Positions 20,580 to 31,265 of a stretch of 64,000 nucleotides of DNA are shown here, piece by piece. Numbering within the stretch: position 1 is the first letter of the stretch; each line of letters starts with the position of its first letter. The stretch is taken from positions 1 through 64,000 of the forward strand of contig NZ_LUTN01000011.1 of NCBI RefSeq assembly GCF_002111595.1, given 5' to 3'. Origin of the DNA: Lonsdalea britannica (GTDB lineage Bacteria; Pseudomonadota; Gammaproteobacteria; Enterobacterales; Enterobacteriaceae). The notes beneath the pieces are model-generated. The model was not told the origin of the DNA and did no database searches. It saw only the letters and a list, made by a program, of their open reading frames with translations. The position numbers and the translations under genes were made by a program.

Positions 20580-20897
20580 ATGTCAATACAGGGAATTGAA
20601 TCTGTCGTTCAGCAGCTACAAAGCGTAGCACTTCAGTCGACGGGCAGTACTTCTAATGCCATTGCAGAGCAGCAAAGCGGCTTTGCGGACGAGATGAAAT
20701 CCGCGCTGGGAAAAATCAGCGAACAACAAACCACGGCACGCGCACAGGCGCAAAAATTCGAGCTGGGTGAAGAAGGCGTGGCACTGAATGACGTGATGGT
20801 CGACCTGCAAAAAGCGTCAATTTCGATGCAAATGGGCATTCAGGTAAGAAATAAACTGGTATCGGCTTACCAGGAAATCATGAATATGTCGGTATAA
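20580..20897 (+). CDS. fliE: Flagellar hook-basal body protein FliE
   Basis: FliE (105 residues) is the first exported rod component and joins the MS ring to the proximal rod. It begins MSIQGIESVVQQLQ and ends with the conserved VRNKLVSAYQEIMNMSV. It is transcribed away from fliF; the 252-bp gap between them must hold both class II promoters, although I could not pick out FlhDC boxes with confidence. Confidence 0.96.
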   Translation: MSIQGIESVVQQLQSVALQSTGSTSNAIAEQQSGFADEMKSALGKISEQQTTARAQAQKFELGEEGVALNDVMVDLQKASISMQMGIQVRNKLVSAYQEIMNMSV

Positions 20898-21330
20898 ATA
20901 AAGACAGCTATCTTTTTATACCCTCAGCTTTTAGCCATCCAATTATAAGCACCCTTCGGGCTATTCGCTCTCGCATAGCCTGGTCTTGCATATTTATAAA
21001 TTCTTTCCGCACCTGTTTTATGACAGGTATTGCGGTTGGGCCCCTCGGTTTTATTTCCGCTCATTTATCTCACAAATACCTTGGAATATGCCCAAGCCAG
21101 ACTTGTAAGCCATTCACATTCATCTTGTGTCCAAGGTCTGCGCGAGGTTAAACGCCGTAGTAATGCCGCAAAGCAACGAGCTTATCGGGCCGAGCATTCA
21201 GCGGTAAGCGGTAATACATTTGGGATAAGAATATGAGCCGGTACAGGCAGAGTATGAGAGTCTGCCTCAGGGGACATGAGCCTCGCCGTAGCCTTGACGA
21301 CGAGACTGAGGGACGTTGAAATCAGTCGAT
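20898..21330. other. Gene-free stretch between fliE and fliT
   Basis: About 430 bp lie between the convergent fliE and fliT. A 68-codon open frame on the plus strand (21030-21236) has no family match I can name. I see no strong terminator and no known RNA. This is one boundary of the fli block that lies inverted relative to E. coli. Confidence 0.4.
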
Positions 21331-21702
21331 TTATTCTTTCCCGCCGCCGGGCAGCATAGAATCGCCATCGGCGAATTTATGGTAGGCCGCATTCAACGAC
21401 TGCTGTCTGACAGACTGACCAATAAGTCCCTTCAACTCATTCATGCGTGACTCGAGGCGTTGAGTAATCAGCGTCTCATTTTCCAGAATCGTATCAAGGC
21501 ACTGCTTGATCTTACGTTGTTCAACGCCAGAGACTTTATTGTTGTATTCGATTAGGCCCGGAAGAAGTCCAACCGCTTCAAGATAAAGCTGCTCAACTTC
21601 AATCAATTCTGCCCATTCTGCTTTTTTTGCAAGTGCCAGCATACGATCGCTTAGTTCAAGGATTTGCTGATAACAGGCAAGAACTGAATTGCTGGCTTCC
21701 AT
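21331..21702 (-). CDS. fliT: Flagellar export chaperone FliT
   Basis: FliT (123 residues) is the export chaperone for the cap protein FliD and an anti-FlhDC factor. The short helical protein has the typical layout (LACYQQILELSDRMLALAKKAEW near the N-terminus and LIEYNNKVSGVEQRK). It is last in the fliDST series, 120 bp after fliS. Confidence 0.9.
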   Translation of the reverse strand: MEASNSVLACYQQILELSDRMLALAKKAEWAELIEVEQLYLEAVGLLPGLIEYNNKVSGVEQRKIKQCLDTILENETLITQRLESRMNELKGLIGQSVRQQSLNAAYHKFADGDSMLPGGGKE

Positions 21703-21822
21703 TGTGGTTTCCTGACTTACACTGTTGTTTATGTTTAACGCAAAACGGCAAAAACAGACACTGTGCCGTACACGAAGCTATTACGATAATGTTCCCGGCA
21801 CAGACAAAAGCTAAATTACGAA

Positions 21823-22227
21823 TCAATCAGCAGCGTTATTTTTTTCAGGGCCTATTTCTTTCCAGGAGTCAGCAATGCCTCGTAATAGTTCCGTTATATT
21901 TTCGAGTAGCGCACGATCGTTGTGCAGATTGGCATGAAGCAGCTGACGGATCATATAGTCGTAAAGCTGCGCCAGATTAGTGCTGATTTCTCCGCCCTTC
22001 TCCATATCAAGAGAAGCCAGTAATCCACTGTCAATAATTCTGATGGCTTTGGTAATCGCATTACCCTTCTCCACCGTGTCGCCCTGTTCCATGAAGATAT
22101 CTGCACGAACCAAGGCGCTGATGGCGCCATCAAACAACATGGTAATCAGTTTATGCGGGCTGGCGCTCATCACGCCACTTTCCAAACCGACCTGCGCATA
22201 AGCCTGTGAACCATACATCATGGCCAT
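21823..22227 (-). CDS. fliS: Flagellin export chaperone FliS
   Basis: FliS (134 residues) binds the C-terminus of newly made flagellin and stops it polymerising in the cytoplasm. MYGSQAYAQVGLESGVMSAS followed by HKLITMLFDGAISALVRA is the family signature. It lies 21 bp after fliD. Confidence 0.96.
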   Translation of the reverse strand: MAMMYGSQAYAQVGLESGVMSASPHKLITMLFDGAISALVRADIFMEQGDTVEKGNAITKAIRIIDSGLLASLDMEKGGEISTNLAQLYDYMIRQLLHANLHNDRALLENITELLRGIADSWKEIGPEKNNAAD

Positions 22228-22248
22228 AACCGTTCCTTACCCTACTCG

Positions 22249-23724
22249 TTAACTGCTGGAGCTATTGCTAAGTTGTTCGAACGCCGACGTCAGGTAGCTT
22301 GCTGTACTATCTAACTGTTGTACCAGTACGTCCAGCTTGGTGAACTGCGTTTTATAACGAGCCATTGTATTTTCAATGCTGCTCTGGACAGTCGTGTACT
22401 GTGTTTTCAGCTTGTCGATAATGGACGTGATACCTGATTCCGCGTTATCGATCAAACCTTTACTTTTGGTATAGGAGGACACAGTAGATACCAGCTGCGT
22501 TGCCAGCCCCGTTTTCTTGCCGTCGCCCATGAAGAACTCACCAACAGCAGAACCCTCGTCAGTCAGCGCATTCACCAGAGCGGTGTTATCAATACTCAGC
22601 GTTCCACGAACCACCGTACCCGTGGTAGCGTCCGTTGTCGTACTCAGCGAGATACCCATCTCAGAGAGCACTTTGAAGGTGTCGCTGCTCTGCGCCGAGC
22701 TTATTATGGTCTTCAGCTGGTTTTTAATACCGCTCAGGGTAGAGTCTCCGACCAAAGCACCGTTGCTGGTGGACTGTGATTCACCCGCACTCACGCTGCT
22801 GTAAGCGCTCAGCGACGCGAATGACGTCAGTAACGTGTTATAAGAGCTAACCCAATCGGTAATCGCGCTGGCGGCATCTGTGACGCTTTTAGTCACCACC
22901 AGATTTTCCGATGAGCTAGAAACCGCGTTCAACGTCAGCGTCACACCTTCGGTCGGGACATCTGTCACTGTATTGCTACTACGTTCAATGGCGATACCGT
23001 TGACCGTCAGCTCAGCATTTTGCGCCGCGACCTGCTGCGTCATCCCGTTGGATGACGACGTGCTGTCATATCCCAGGATGCTGTTCAAGGCGCTGTCATT
23101 TGAGCTCACGCTCATCGTCGACGTCTCACCCGTCTTATCAGAGGTCAACGTCAGCTGATAGCTGCTGTCACCCGACTGCACAATGCTGGCGGTCACACCC
23201 GCCTTGGCGGTATTGATGGCGCTCGCAATACCTGAAAGCGTGGTCTGATCGTTGGTCAGCGCGACATTGACCGCACTGCCGCTACCGACCTGCAGAGTCA
23301 GGTTGCGCGTTGTCAGACTGCTATCGCCCAGCTGAGCTGTTTTACTGGTTTGAGCCGCGGTAGCTAACGTTTGGGCCGTTGCCAGCTGGGTCACTTTTAC
23401 CGCATACGACCCGGAAGTGGCTGTAGAAGTAGCCGTAGAGGTAAAAGCAGTATTGGTCGACGTTTTCTTAGTTGCATACAGCGAGCTGTCGCTCAGCTTT
23501 TGCGTGGCGGTTGAAAACGTCTCCAATGAGCTTTGCAGCGTGCCGTAAGCCGTGAGTTTGGACTCATAGCTGGTTTGTTTATTCGTTATCGCGGTAAGTT
23601 TCTGTTCCTCGACACTTTGCAAAGACTCAAGAATGCCTGACAGGTCCAAGCCAGAGCCAACACCGAGTCCCGATATAGCAGAGCTTGTCGAAGTCGTACT
23701 GGTAGTGCTTGATGTCGTAGCCAT
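22249..23724 (-). CDS. fliD: Flagellar filament cap protein FliD
   Basis: FliD (491 residues) caps the growing filament and folds flagellin into place. The N-terminus (SAISGLGVGSGLDLSGILESL) and the C-terminal coiled coil (TMARYKTQFTKLDVLVQQLDS) are conserved, with a Ser/Thr-rich outer region between them. A consensus sigma-28 promoter precedes it. It is transcribed in the same direction as fliC, whereas in E. coli the two diverge. Confidence 0.96.
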   Translation of the reverse strand: MATTSSTTSTTSTSSAISGLGVGSGLDLSGILESLQSVEEQKLTAITNKQTSYESKLTAYGTLQSSLETFSTATQKLSDSSLYATKKTSTNTAFTSTATSTATSGSYAVKVTQLATAQTLATAAQTSKTAQLGDSSLTTRNLTLQVGSGSAVNVALTNDQTTLSGIASAINTAKAGVTASIVQSGDSSYQLTLTSDKTGETSTMSVSSNDSALNSILGYDSTSSSNGMTQQVAAQNAELTVNGIAIERSSNTVTDVPTEGVTLTLNAVSSSSENLVVTKSVTDAASAITDWVSSYNTLLTSFASLSAYSSVSAGESQSTSNGALVGDSTLSGIKNQLKTIISSAQSSDTFKVLSEMGISLSTTTDATTGTVVRGTLSIDNTALVNALTDEGSAVGEFFMGDGKKTGLATQLVSTVSSYTKSKGLIDNAESGITSIIDKLKTQYTTVQSSIENTMARYKTQFTKLDVLVQQLDSTASYLTSAFEQLSNSSSS

Positions 23725-23767
23725 ATCCTCTTACCCCTTAATAAATGTATTCATCCATCTGCATAGA

Positions 23768-23794
23768 TTATCGGCAGTACTTTTTAAAAGTTTA
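23768..23794 (-). promoter_or_regulatory. Sigma-28 promoter of fliDST
   Basis: The minus strand carries TAAA (23791-23794), exactly 15 bases, GCCGATAA (23768-23775), a perfect match to the FliA consensus, 43 bp before fliD. Confidence 0.9.
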
Positions 23795-23935
23795 TGCGAC
23801 TGTCAACATTTAGAAGATAAAAATTACAAGGTTGTTGACGCCAGCAGGGGCTGACAGCACGTCAACCTTGAACGGAATAGGTGCCTACCCTGTCTGTCTC
23901 AATTGCTTAGGGCAGAGAAAAAGCCCTATGCGTAA

Positions 23936-23979
23936 AATAAAAAAACGGCCGTATCGCCTGCTATTAACAGGACGATACC
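23936..23979 (-). terminator. flgKL terminator
   Basis: On the minus strand GTATCG-T-CCTG pairs with CAGG-C-GATAC across a short AT loop, and GGCCG plus a long T run follows. It lies 50 bp after flgL and would end the flg series before the fliD promoter. Confidence 0.75.
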
Positions 23980-24028
23980 GCCTAAACAAATACGCCCGGT
24001 TTAAGCGTATTCCAAAATTTGTTGCTAA

Positions 24029-25009
24029 TTAACTATTCATCTCAAACAGCGACATGCCTTTCATCGAAGAAAACGTGCTCTGCGCTGCCTGCAGCGCCAC
24101 CTGTTGCATGGTGACATTGGAAATCATTTCATACATATCATCGACATCAGACCCTTTCAGGCTGGTCATACGATCCGAATAGATCAGGTCGCGGCTATCG
24201 CCAATACTGTCTAATGTCGTTAATTCATTCAGCTTGCTACCGACGGAGGCCTGTACGGTCAATACATTATCCAAAGAGTTGGCCATGCCTCGGTTAGCTT
24301 TATCGAACATCGCAACGTAAGCATCGGTGGTCGTGGTGTCGTCACCCGTATCATCCAGCGGAATATCCAGCGCGGTTAACGCGGTATCAATGCTGTTAAA
24401 CATGTTGCTTTCACTGGCTGAACCGTCTGGCTCAGTTTTGTAACCCGCCGCCAAGCTCAGAAAAACGGTCGTGCCTGTGTCGCCCGTCGTCATGGTACGG
24501 CTGGCATCCACCTTTTGACTCACGGAGCTGTCGCTACCGACATAGGACACGTTGCCATCGCTATCTTCGACAAAAGGGGCCGTATCGGTTTTGTAACCGG
24601 CAAAAATGTAGTTACCGTTACTATCCGTCGTGTTAGCCAGCGTCAAGAGCTGATCTTTGTAGCCCTGCAGTTCCGTTTTCATGGACTGGCGGTCGGAATC
24701 GCTGTAAGTCGTGCTCGCCGCTTTAACCAGCAGAGTCTGCACGTTTTGAATCACGTCAGTGACCTGATCCAGAACCGTGGATTCCAGAGACAGGTTGCTG
24801 GTCGCCGTATCACGAGCGGTAGCAAACTGTTCATTCGTTGACTGTGATTGCGCCAATACAACGGCCTGCGCCGAAGCAATAGGATCGTCCGATGGTTTGT
24901 TGACCAGCTGTCCATTGGACAAATCTAACGACGCGCTCTGAAATTTAGAGTAGGCGTTCGTAATGCTTTGCATGTTCTGCTGATAAATCATCGATGAACT
25001 TAGACGCAT
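24029..25009 (-). CDS. flgL: Flagellar hook-filament junction protein FlgL
   Basis: FlgL (HAP3, 326 residues) joins the hook to the filament together with FlgK. The flagellin-like N-terminus (MRLSSSMIYQQNMQSITNAY, LVNKPSDDPIASAQAV) and C-terminal helix (TMQQVALQAAQSTFSSMKGMS) are clear. It lies 54 bp after flgK and should share the flgK sigma-28 promoter. Confidence 0.96.
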   Translation of the reverse strand: MRLSSSMIYQQNMQSITNAYSKFQSASLDLSNGQLVNKPSDDPIASAQAVVLAQSQSTNEQFATARDTATSNLSLESTVLDQVTDVIQNVQTLLVKAASTTYSDSDRQSMKTELQGYKDQLLTLANTTDSNGNYIFAGYKTDTAPFVEDSDGNVSYVGSDSSVSQKVDASRTMTTGDTGTTVFLSLAAGYKTEPDGSASESNMFNSIDTALTALDIPLDDTGDDTTTTDAYVAMFDKANRGMANSLDNVLTVQASVGSKLNELTTLDSIGDSRDLIYSDRMTSLKGSDVDDMYEMISNVTMQQVALQAAQSTFSSMKGMSLFEMNS

Positions 25010-25063
25010 AACACAGTCCTTAAATTTAATTTATATATTATTTTCAATGAATTAGCGAGTCAA

Positions 25064-26715
25064 TCAGTTAACCGCAGACAGCAACGCATCGAAAATCGCT
25101 CCGGCAGTTGACAATATTTTAGCGTTGGCCGTGTAGTACTGCTGGTAACGCTGTAGATCAACATACTCTTCATCCAGATTAACCCCGGAGATAGACTGCT
25201 GCTTCTCTGTCAACTGGTCCACGATGCTTGATTGCGTCGTGCTGTTGGTGTCAGCGCTTTGCGTTTTCACACCGATTTCACCGACCAGCGAGGCGTAAGC
25301 TTCACTGAAAGTGGCATTACCGTTCACCTGATTGCTGGTTTGCAGCGCCAACAGTGCGGCCGCATTACGGTTATCGCTCTCACCCGTGCTGGAATCATTG
25401 AGCGCTGCCGCGATTTTTGCTGTGTCAGAGATTGCCACAGACATGTTGGTAATCACTTCGCTAACGGTGTTCAGCGTAAATTTGTCGCCGGAAGTCGCTG
25501 TACCGCTAACCGCCACTTCCACGCCGTCGAAGCTCAGCGTCGTGTTGCCGCTACTGTCGGTTCCCGAGGTGTAATCGACGCTGGCACCGTCAGAGGTGCG
25601 CGTAACGCCCCAAGAGCCGTTGGTGTATTTCAGCGTGTAATCGCTCGCCTTAACCGCCGTCGTGTCGGTATACGTCGCTGTCAGCGCGGCGCTACCTTTA
25701 TTGTTTGTGTTGCTGATAACGCTGGGCTGAGTGAAGCTGAAGAAATCCGTCCCCACATCACCGTTCAGATCAACACCTTCTTTATGCTGAGTGTTGAAGC
25801 TGCTGGCCAGCGATAACGCAAGCTGACCCAGCTGGTTACGGGCGGTATCCAGCGTTTCAGTACGGAACGTAAGCAAACCGCTGACGCTACCGCTTTCAAG
25901 CGAATCTGAGCTCAGCTGAATCGGTTTGCTAATACCATTGTCATAGGCCACTTCCGTTCTTGACGGATCGTCCGGAGATGTCATGGTAACTAAGTTATAG
26001 GACGCGTTGCCTTGTACCAAGGTCATGCCGTTAGCCAGGCTGACGCTGACCATGCTGTCCTGCGTGGTGGTGGTCACGCCGACGAAGTTGTTCAGTTCGT
26101 TAATCAGCTGGTCACGCTGGTCAAGCAGCGCATTCGCCGAGCTGGAGCCGCTGCCGAGCTGAACGATTTTTTCGTTCAGATTCGCTATCTGCTTCGAGTA
26201 GGTGTTGATCTGATCTACGCTGCTTTTCAATTCAGCATTGATAGACGAATCCATATCCTGCAGATATTTATCCGTGCTGCTGAACTGGTTTACCATACTT
26301 TGCGCGCTGCTGATGACCGTCTGGCGCGCAGAAGCGTCGCTCGCATTGGTGCTGAGCGACTGGATAGAAGAGAAAAACGAAGACATCAGCGTGGACAGGC
26401 TGTTATCGCTGTCGGACAACAGATTGTCGATCTGTGAAACCTGCTCGGAATAGGCTTTTGTACCTGCATAGTTACTGGACGCGGCACGCAGCTGATTGGC
26501 CACCAGGGAGTCGTAGGCCCGGTCGACGGAAACAATATTTACCCCATTGCCGATGGTGCCATAAGGCTTTTGCGTACCCGCACTTTGCGCCAGAGATACG
26601 CTCTGTCGGCTGTAGCCATCAGTGTAAGCGTTACTGATGTTATTGGACGACGTGCTAAGAGCCACATTCGCAGCTTTCAGCCTGACGACGCAATGTTTAT
26701 CAATGAACTGGCCAT
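25064..26715 (-). pseudogene. flgK: Flagellar hook-filament junction protein FlgK, frameshifted
   Basis: FlgK (HAP1) is the first hook-filament junction protein. The true start is ATG 26715, giving MASSLINIASSG, after which the frame hits TGA at codon 13. Reading AGGCCTG instead of AGGCTG near 26680 would continue as LKAANVALSTSSNNISNA, which joins the long open frame ending at 25064. One base restores 550 residues, the family's size. Translation of the rest from an internal start would lack the N-terminal D0 helix needed for export and assembly. Confidence 0.93.
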
Positions 26716-26765
26716 GAAATTTCCTTTAGATTACAAATTCTAACCGGCAATGGTGTCTAATAAAG

Positions 26766-26792
26766 TTATCGGCTAGGGCCACACAAACTTGA
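26766..26792 (-). promoter_or_regulatory. Sigma-28 promoter of flgKL
   Basis: TCAA (26789-26792), 15 bases, GCCGATAA (26766-26773) on the minus strand give a perfect -10 and one mismatch in the -35. It lies 51 bp before the flgK ATG. Confidence 0.8.
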
Positions 26793-26818
26793 GCAAGAAA
26801 TTAAAAAATAAAAGCGGT

Positions 26819-27795
26819 TTAAAATAAGTTACTTATGTCGTGTGTATAGGCCTTCACCGCTTTCTCGGTCGTGTTCTTAATCTGTCCGATAATTTGCACC
26901 AGCTTGTCACCATAACGCGGATCGGTCGCATAGCCTGCCCTCTGCAGTTCATATGCCGCCGCCTCCGCGCTATTCGCATTGACGACGCCTTATAACGGGC
27001 GTTGTCGGTCAGCAAAGAGATATAGTCATTGATGGAGTCCAGATAAGTGTCATAAACGCGGAACTTCTCTTTCACCTTATAGGACCGACCATTTTCAAAC
27101 TCGGTCGTCATGATCTCGGTCACTTTCCCATTCCAGTTACTGCCTGCTTTCACGCCGAACAGGTTGTGGCTGGGCTTACCGTCGCTGGTCGTGATTTCGC
27201 GTTTACCCCAACCAGATTCGAGCGCGGCCTGCGCCATAATCAGGTGATGGGGAATGCCGGTTTTCAGGCTGGCAATCATGGAAGGCATTGACAGACGATT
27301 CGTGAAATCTTCAGAGGACGGCGGCAATTCCGGCGCGGCCTTCGTTGCGCTCTGCCCATCCTGATTGGTGCGCTTCAGGAACTCGCCCATCAACGCCGGC
27401 GGGAAAGCGGACGACGTCATAAAATCATCTTTGCTGACAGGCATCGGCGTGGTACCCACACCGTTGCCGATCTGCTCGTTAGCGTTACGGCTGAGCTGTT
27501 TCACCATCATGTCAGCGAGTCCCAGGCCTTTTGCTGACAAATCCTGGGCAACCTGCTGGTCATACATGCTGGTGTACAACCGGGTCTGGTCGCTGCTGAG
27601 CAAGCCGTCTTTTGGCAGCGCCGAACGCATGCTTTTCAGCATCATGTTGACGAACAAACCTTCGACCTGCTTCGCCACTTTTTTCAGCGCGGAGGGATCG
27701 TTTTTGACCGCATCATTGCGTAGCTTGTTCAGTGACTTGATGTCATAGGCCGCAGAGGCCTGATCAACCGAGCTGTTGCTATCGAGCTTCATCAT
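26819..27795 (-). pseudogene. flgJ: Rod cap and muramidase FlgJ, frameshifted near the C-terminus
   Basis: FlgJ caps the growing rod (N-terminal half) and cuts peptidoglycan (C-terminal glucosaminidase-type domain with catalytic Glu in AALESGWGKREI). The start ATG 27795 overlaps the flgI stop as TAATG. The frame is normal to about residue 270 (LLTDNARYKA), then shifts; the expected tail (VVNANSAEAAAYELQRAGYA ending AYTHDISNLF) is in another frame to the stop at 26819. A missing G near 26986 (GGCGTC for GGCGGTC) accounts for it, giving 325 residues when corrected. The last 55 residues of the muramidase domain are lost as written. Confidence 0.92.
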
Positions 27796-28904
27796 TAGAT
27801 GATCTCCACTTCCGCCTTGACGCAGCCCGCACTGTGCATTGCCTGGATGATGGACATCAGATCCATCGGCGTCGCACCCAGTGAGTTCAGCGCACGGACC
27901 ACGCTGTTCAAATTGGTGCCCGCATTCACACGCTGCAGCGCCCCGCCTTCCTGACGCATATCGATCTGCGTCTGCTGGGTAACCACGGTCTGCCCACCGG
28001 CTAACGGCGTATCCGGCTGATTCACGTTCTGCTGATTGTTGACCGTAACGGACAGGTTGCCCTGTGCGATAGCACAAGAGTCGAGCGTCACGTTGCGGTT
28101 CATCACCACCGAGCCGGTGCGAGAGTTGATGATGATCTTCGCATCCATTTCGCCGGTGTTAATGTTGATATCCTGAATCTGCGCCAGAAAACGAACCTGA
28201 GATGTGCTACCGGACGGTAAAGTCACTTCCACGGTACGACCATCAAGCGGTCTGGCAACGCCGGAGCTATTGAACTGATTAATAGAGTCGCTGATGCGCT
28301 GCGCCAGGCTGAAGTTTTCCTGCTTCAGCTGCAGCGTAAGGTTGTTGGACGCGCCGAACGTGGTGGGCAGCTCGCGCTCAATGGTCGCGCCGCCGTTGAT
28401 TCGGCCGCCGGACAACTGGTTTACCTTGACCTGGCTGCCGCCGGAAGAGGCGCCCGCGCCGCCCACCAACATGTTGCCCTGCGCCAGCGCGTAGACCTGA
28501 TTATCCACCCCTTTCAGCGGCGTCATGAGCAGCGTACCGCCGCGCAGACTTTTCGCTGAACCCAGAGAGGACACCACGATATCGATTTTCTGACCGGCCC
28601 GTGCAAATGCCGGGTAGTTGGCGGTCACCATCACGGCCGCGACGTTTTTCAGCTGCATGTTGGTGCCGCTGGGAACGGTAATCCCCAGCTGCGACAGCAT
28701 GTTGGTCAAACTCTGCGTCGTAAACGGCGTCTGAGTGGTTTGGTCGCCCGTGCCATCAAGACCGACAACCAGGCCGTATCCAATCAGCGGGTTATCACGT
28801 ACGCCTTGAATATCAACCAAATCACGTAAACGCTCGGCGTGTGCTGATGACAAGAGCGTCAGTGATAATGTGATAAATGAAAAAATAAGGTGACGAACCC
28901 GCAT
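27795..28904 (-). CDS. flgI: Flagellar P-ring protein FlgI
   Basis: FlgI (369 residues) forms the P ring in the peptidoglycan layer. A cleavable signal peptide ends at SSAHA (about residue 23), and [20 protein letters not shown] follows, the family signature. It needs FlgA as periplasmic chaperone. It overlaps flgJ by 1 bp and follows flgH by 10 bp. Confidence 0.97.
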   Translation of the reverse strand: MRVRHLIFSFITLSLTLLSSAHAERLRDLVDIQGVRDNPLIGYGLVVGLDGTGDQTTQTPFTTQSLTNMLSQLGITVPSGTNMQLKNVAAVMVTANYPAFARAGQKIDIVVSSLGSAKSLRGGTLLMTPLKGVDNQVYALAQGNMLVGGAGASSGGSQVKVNQLSGGRINGGATIERELPTTFGASNNLTLQLKQENFSLAQRISDSINQFNSSGVARPLDGRTVEVTLPSGSTSQVRFLAQIQDININTGEMDAKIIINSRTGSVVMNRNVTLDSCAIAQGNLSVTVNNQQNVNQPDTPLAGGQTVVTQQTQIDMRQEGGALQRVNAGTNLNSVVRALNSLGATPMDLMSIIQAMHSAGCVKAEVEII

Positions 28905-28914
28905 GATTAACCTC

Positions 28915-29673
28915 TTAAAATGGTGAAACGTTCAGGAAGAAGCGCTGTAACCACCCCATTTCCTGGGCTTCATTGATATAGCCTTTACCGACGTATTCAA
29001 TTCGGGCGTCAGCAACCTGCGTGGAGACCACGGAGTTCGACCCGGTAATTGTTCTCGGATTCACGATGCCGGAGAAACGGATATATTCCGCCCCTTGGTT
29101 GATGGCGATCTGTTTCTCGCCCACCACCTTCAGGTTGCCGTTACTCAACACGTCTTTCACCGTCACCGTTATCGTACCGGTAAAGGTGTTTTTCGCGGTC
29201 GCTCCACCGGAACCGTCGAAGTCGTTCTTACCTTCTACGTCGAAGTCGGCGCGCTGATTACCGAACAGACCTTGCAACAGACGAGGCGCCGTAGTGACAC
29301 CAAGCGATCCAGAGCCATCACGGGATGAGTTCGCGCTCGAACTTTTGCTGGCGCTGACATTCTCCTGCAGGGTGATCGTCAAGATATCGCCGACGTTGCG
29401 GGGACGACGGTCCTCGAACAGCGGCTGATAGCCATAGTTCATCGGCTGAACCATCTGAAAGATCGATCCATTGGTAGCAACCAGGTTGGGCGGCGCAGGC
29501 TGCGCCGTCGTTTCACCTTCTACCAGCTCTTTGTGCGGAAAATAGGCGCATCCGGCCAATGAAGCGCATACCGATAGCACGAGCGCCGGTACGACGACAT
29601 TTTTCCACCCGGCGCGGCATAGGCGAACACCGCGCGTGCGCGGTGCGTTCACTTCTTTTCTCATTAACACCAT
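28915..29673 (-). CDS. flgH: Flagellar L-ring lipoprotein FlgH
   Basis: FlgH forms the outer-membrane L ring. A lipobox SLAGC marks the lipidated Cys; [20 protein letters not shown] and [21 protein letters not shown] are family hallmarks. The reading frame gives 252 residues, about 20 longer than E. coli at the N-terminus because the signal region is preceded by a basic stretch; the start (29673 or the next Met at residue 4) is uncertain. Confidence 0.95.
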   Translation of the reverse strand: MVLMRKEVNAPRTRGVRLCRAGWKNVVVPALVLSVCASLAGCAYFPHKELVEGETTAQPAPPNLVATNGSIFQMVQPMNYGYQPLFEDRRPRNVGDILTITLQENVSASKSSSANSSRDGSGSLGVTTAPRLLQGLFGNQRADFDVEGKNDFDGSGGATAKNTFTGTITVTVKDVLSNGNLKVVGEKQIAINQGAEYIRFSGIVNPRTITGSNSVVSTQVADARIEYVGKGYINEAQEMGWLQRFFLNVSPF

Positions 29674-29685
29674 AAATGTGCTTTC

Positions 29686-30468
29686 TTAAATTTGCGTAAG
29701 CCGCTGCAGCATGGCATCGGAAGTCGACACCGCCTTACTGTTTATTTCGTAGGCACGCTGGACCTGGATCATATCGACCAGTTCTTCCGCCACATTGACG
29801 TTAGAAGTTTCAACAAAACCCTGATAAAGCACGCCTGCGCCGTTCTGACCCGGAGTCGACTCTGTCGGCGCGCCGGAGCTCTGCGTTTCCTGGTACAGGT
29901 TTTCACCCAGGCTCTGCAAGCCGGTCGGGTTGATAAACGTGCTGAGCGTCAACTGACCAATCTGCGTCGCAGCCGCCTGACCCTGTTCAGTCACGCTCAC
30001 TACACCGTCACGCGCTACCGTCATGGATACCGCGGTATCAGGCACCGTAATCGCCGGCTGAACCTGATAACCACTAGAGGTAACCAGCTGGCCGTTCGCA
30101 TCCAACTGAAAAGAACCGTCGCGCGTATAGGCGGTCGTACCATCAGGAAGCAGGATCTGGAAAAAGCCCTGACCGTTGACAGCGATGTCTTTGGTGTTTT
30201 CCGTCTGTTCCAGGTTACCCTGGCTGTGCAAACGCTCTGTCGAAACCGGACGAACCCCCGTACCCAGCTGCAAACCAGAGGGCAAATTGGTTTGTTCAGA
30301 AGACTGAGCCCCCGGCTGGCGAACCGTTTGATACAGCAGATCTTCGAAAACCGCGCGCTGACGCTTAAAGCCGTTGGTGCTGACGTTAGCGAGGTTGTTC
30401 GAGATGACATCCATGTTGGTCTGCTGAGCATCAAGCCCGGTTTTTGCAATCCACAGTGAACGAATCAT
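29686..30468 (-). CDS. flgG: Flagellar distal rod protein FlgG
   Basis: FlgG (260 residues) builds the distal rod. [40 protein letters not shown] and the C-terminal [19 protein letters not shown] are the conserved D0/D1 pieces. It follows flgF and precedes flgH by 12 bp. Confidence 0.97.
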   Translation of the reverse strand: MIRSLWIAKTGLDAQQTNMDVISNNLANVSTNGFKRQRAVFEDLLYQTVRQPGAQSSEQTNLPSGLQLGTGVRPVSTERLHSQGNLEQTENTKDIAVNGQGFFQILLPDGTTAYTRDGSFQLDANGQLVTSSGYQVQPAITVPDTAVSMTVARDGVVSVTEQGQAAATQIGQLTLSTFINPTGLQSLGENLYQETQSSGAPTESTPGQNGAGVLYQGFVETSNVNVAEELVDMIQVQRAYEINSKAVSTSDAMLQRLTQI

Positions 30469-30488
30469 AGTGTTACCCTTAAAATTAA

Positions 30489-31243
30489 TTAACTAACAGA
30501 CAGCAGCTTGTTCGCGCTCTCGGCGTTTTGATCGACGTTGGTGATCACTTTCATCTGCATTTCAAAGCGCCGGGCGCTGTTGATCATGTCAACCAGCGTT
30601 TCCGTCGTGTTCACGTTGCTGCCTTCAAGGACGCCAGGCATCACTTTCACTGTGTCATCCGCCGGCAGTGCGTTGCCGACTTGCTGCTGACCTGCGGCGA
30701 AATGTGGAACAGGCCGTCATCGCCGCGAACCAGCTGGTTCGGTTCGGACTTGACCAGTTTCAGCGCGCCCGCCGCCCCTACCGTATTCGGCGCATCGCCG
30801 TCACCTAAAGCGGAAATCGTTCCGTCTGCGGCGATGGTGACAGTGGACTGCACCGGCACCGTCAGCGGACCATCGTCGCCGACGACCGGATAGCCCTGAA
30901 TGGTGAGCTGACCGGTTTCATCCAACTGAATAGCACCATTGCGGGTATAAGCTTCTTCGCCGTTGGGGAGCTGTACGGCCAACCAACCGTCGTCCTGCAC
31001 CGCCACGTCCAGAGGACGGGACGTATAGTTCAGCGGCCCCTGTGACATATCTGCACCCGGAGTCGACGCCACGACCAGCGTACGGGTTGGGAGCGTAGGC
31101 CCCTCGACCGGCACCGCGCGCATGGCATTTAACTGCGCCCGAAAACCGGGCGTCGACACATTGGCCAGGTTGTTGGCGATGACCGACTGCTGTTCCATCG
31201 TCTGGCTAGCAGCGCCCATCGCTGTATATATGGCATGATCCAT
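30489..31243 (-). pseudogene. flgF: Flagellar proximal rod protein FlgF, frameshifted
   Basis: FlgF is a proximal rod protein. The frame from ATG 31243 is normal to about residue 182 (GDDGLFHISP), then diverges and stops early at 30647. The true C-terminus (VMPGVLEGSNVNTTETLVDM, RRFEMQMKVITNVDQN, ending LLSVS) is in another frame to the stop at 30489. One base missing near 30694-30698 (CCGCAGG for CCGGCAGG or similar) explains it; restored length is 251 residues, the same as E. coli FlgF. As written the C-terminal D0 helix is lost. Confidence 0.93.
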
Positions 31244-31265
31244 ATCGTTACCTTGTGTGGCTTAA

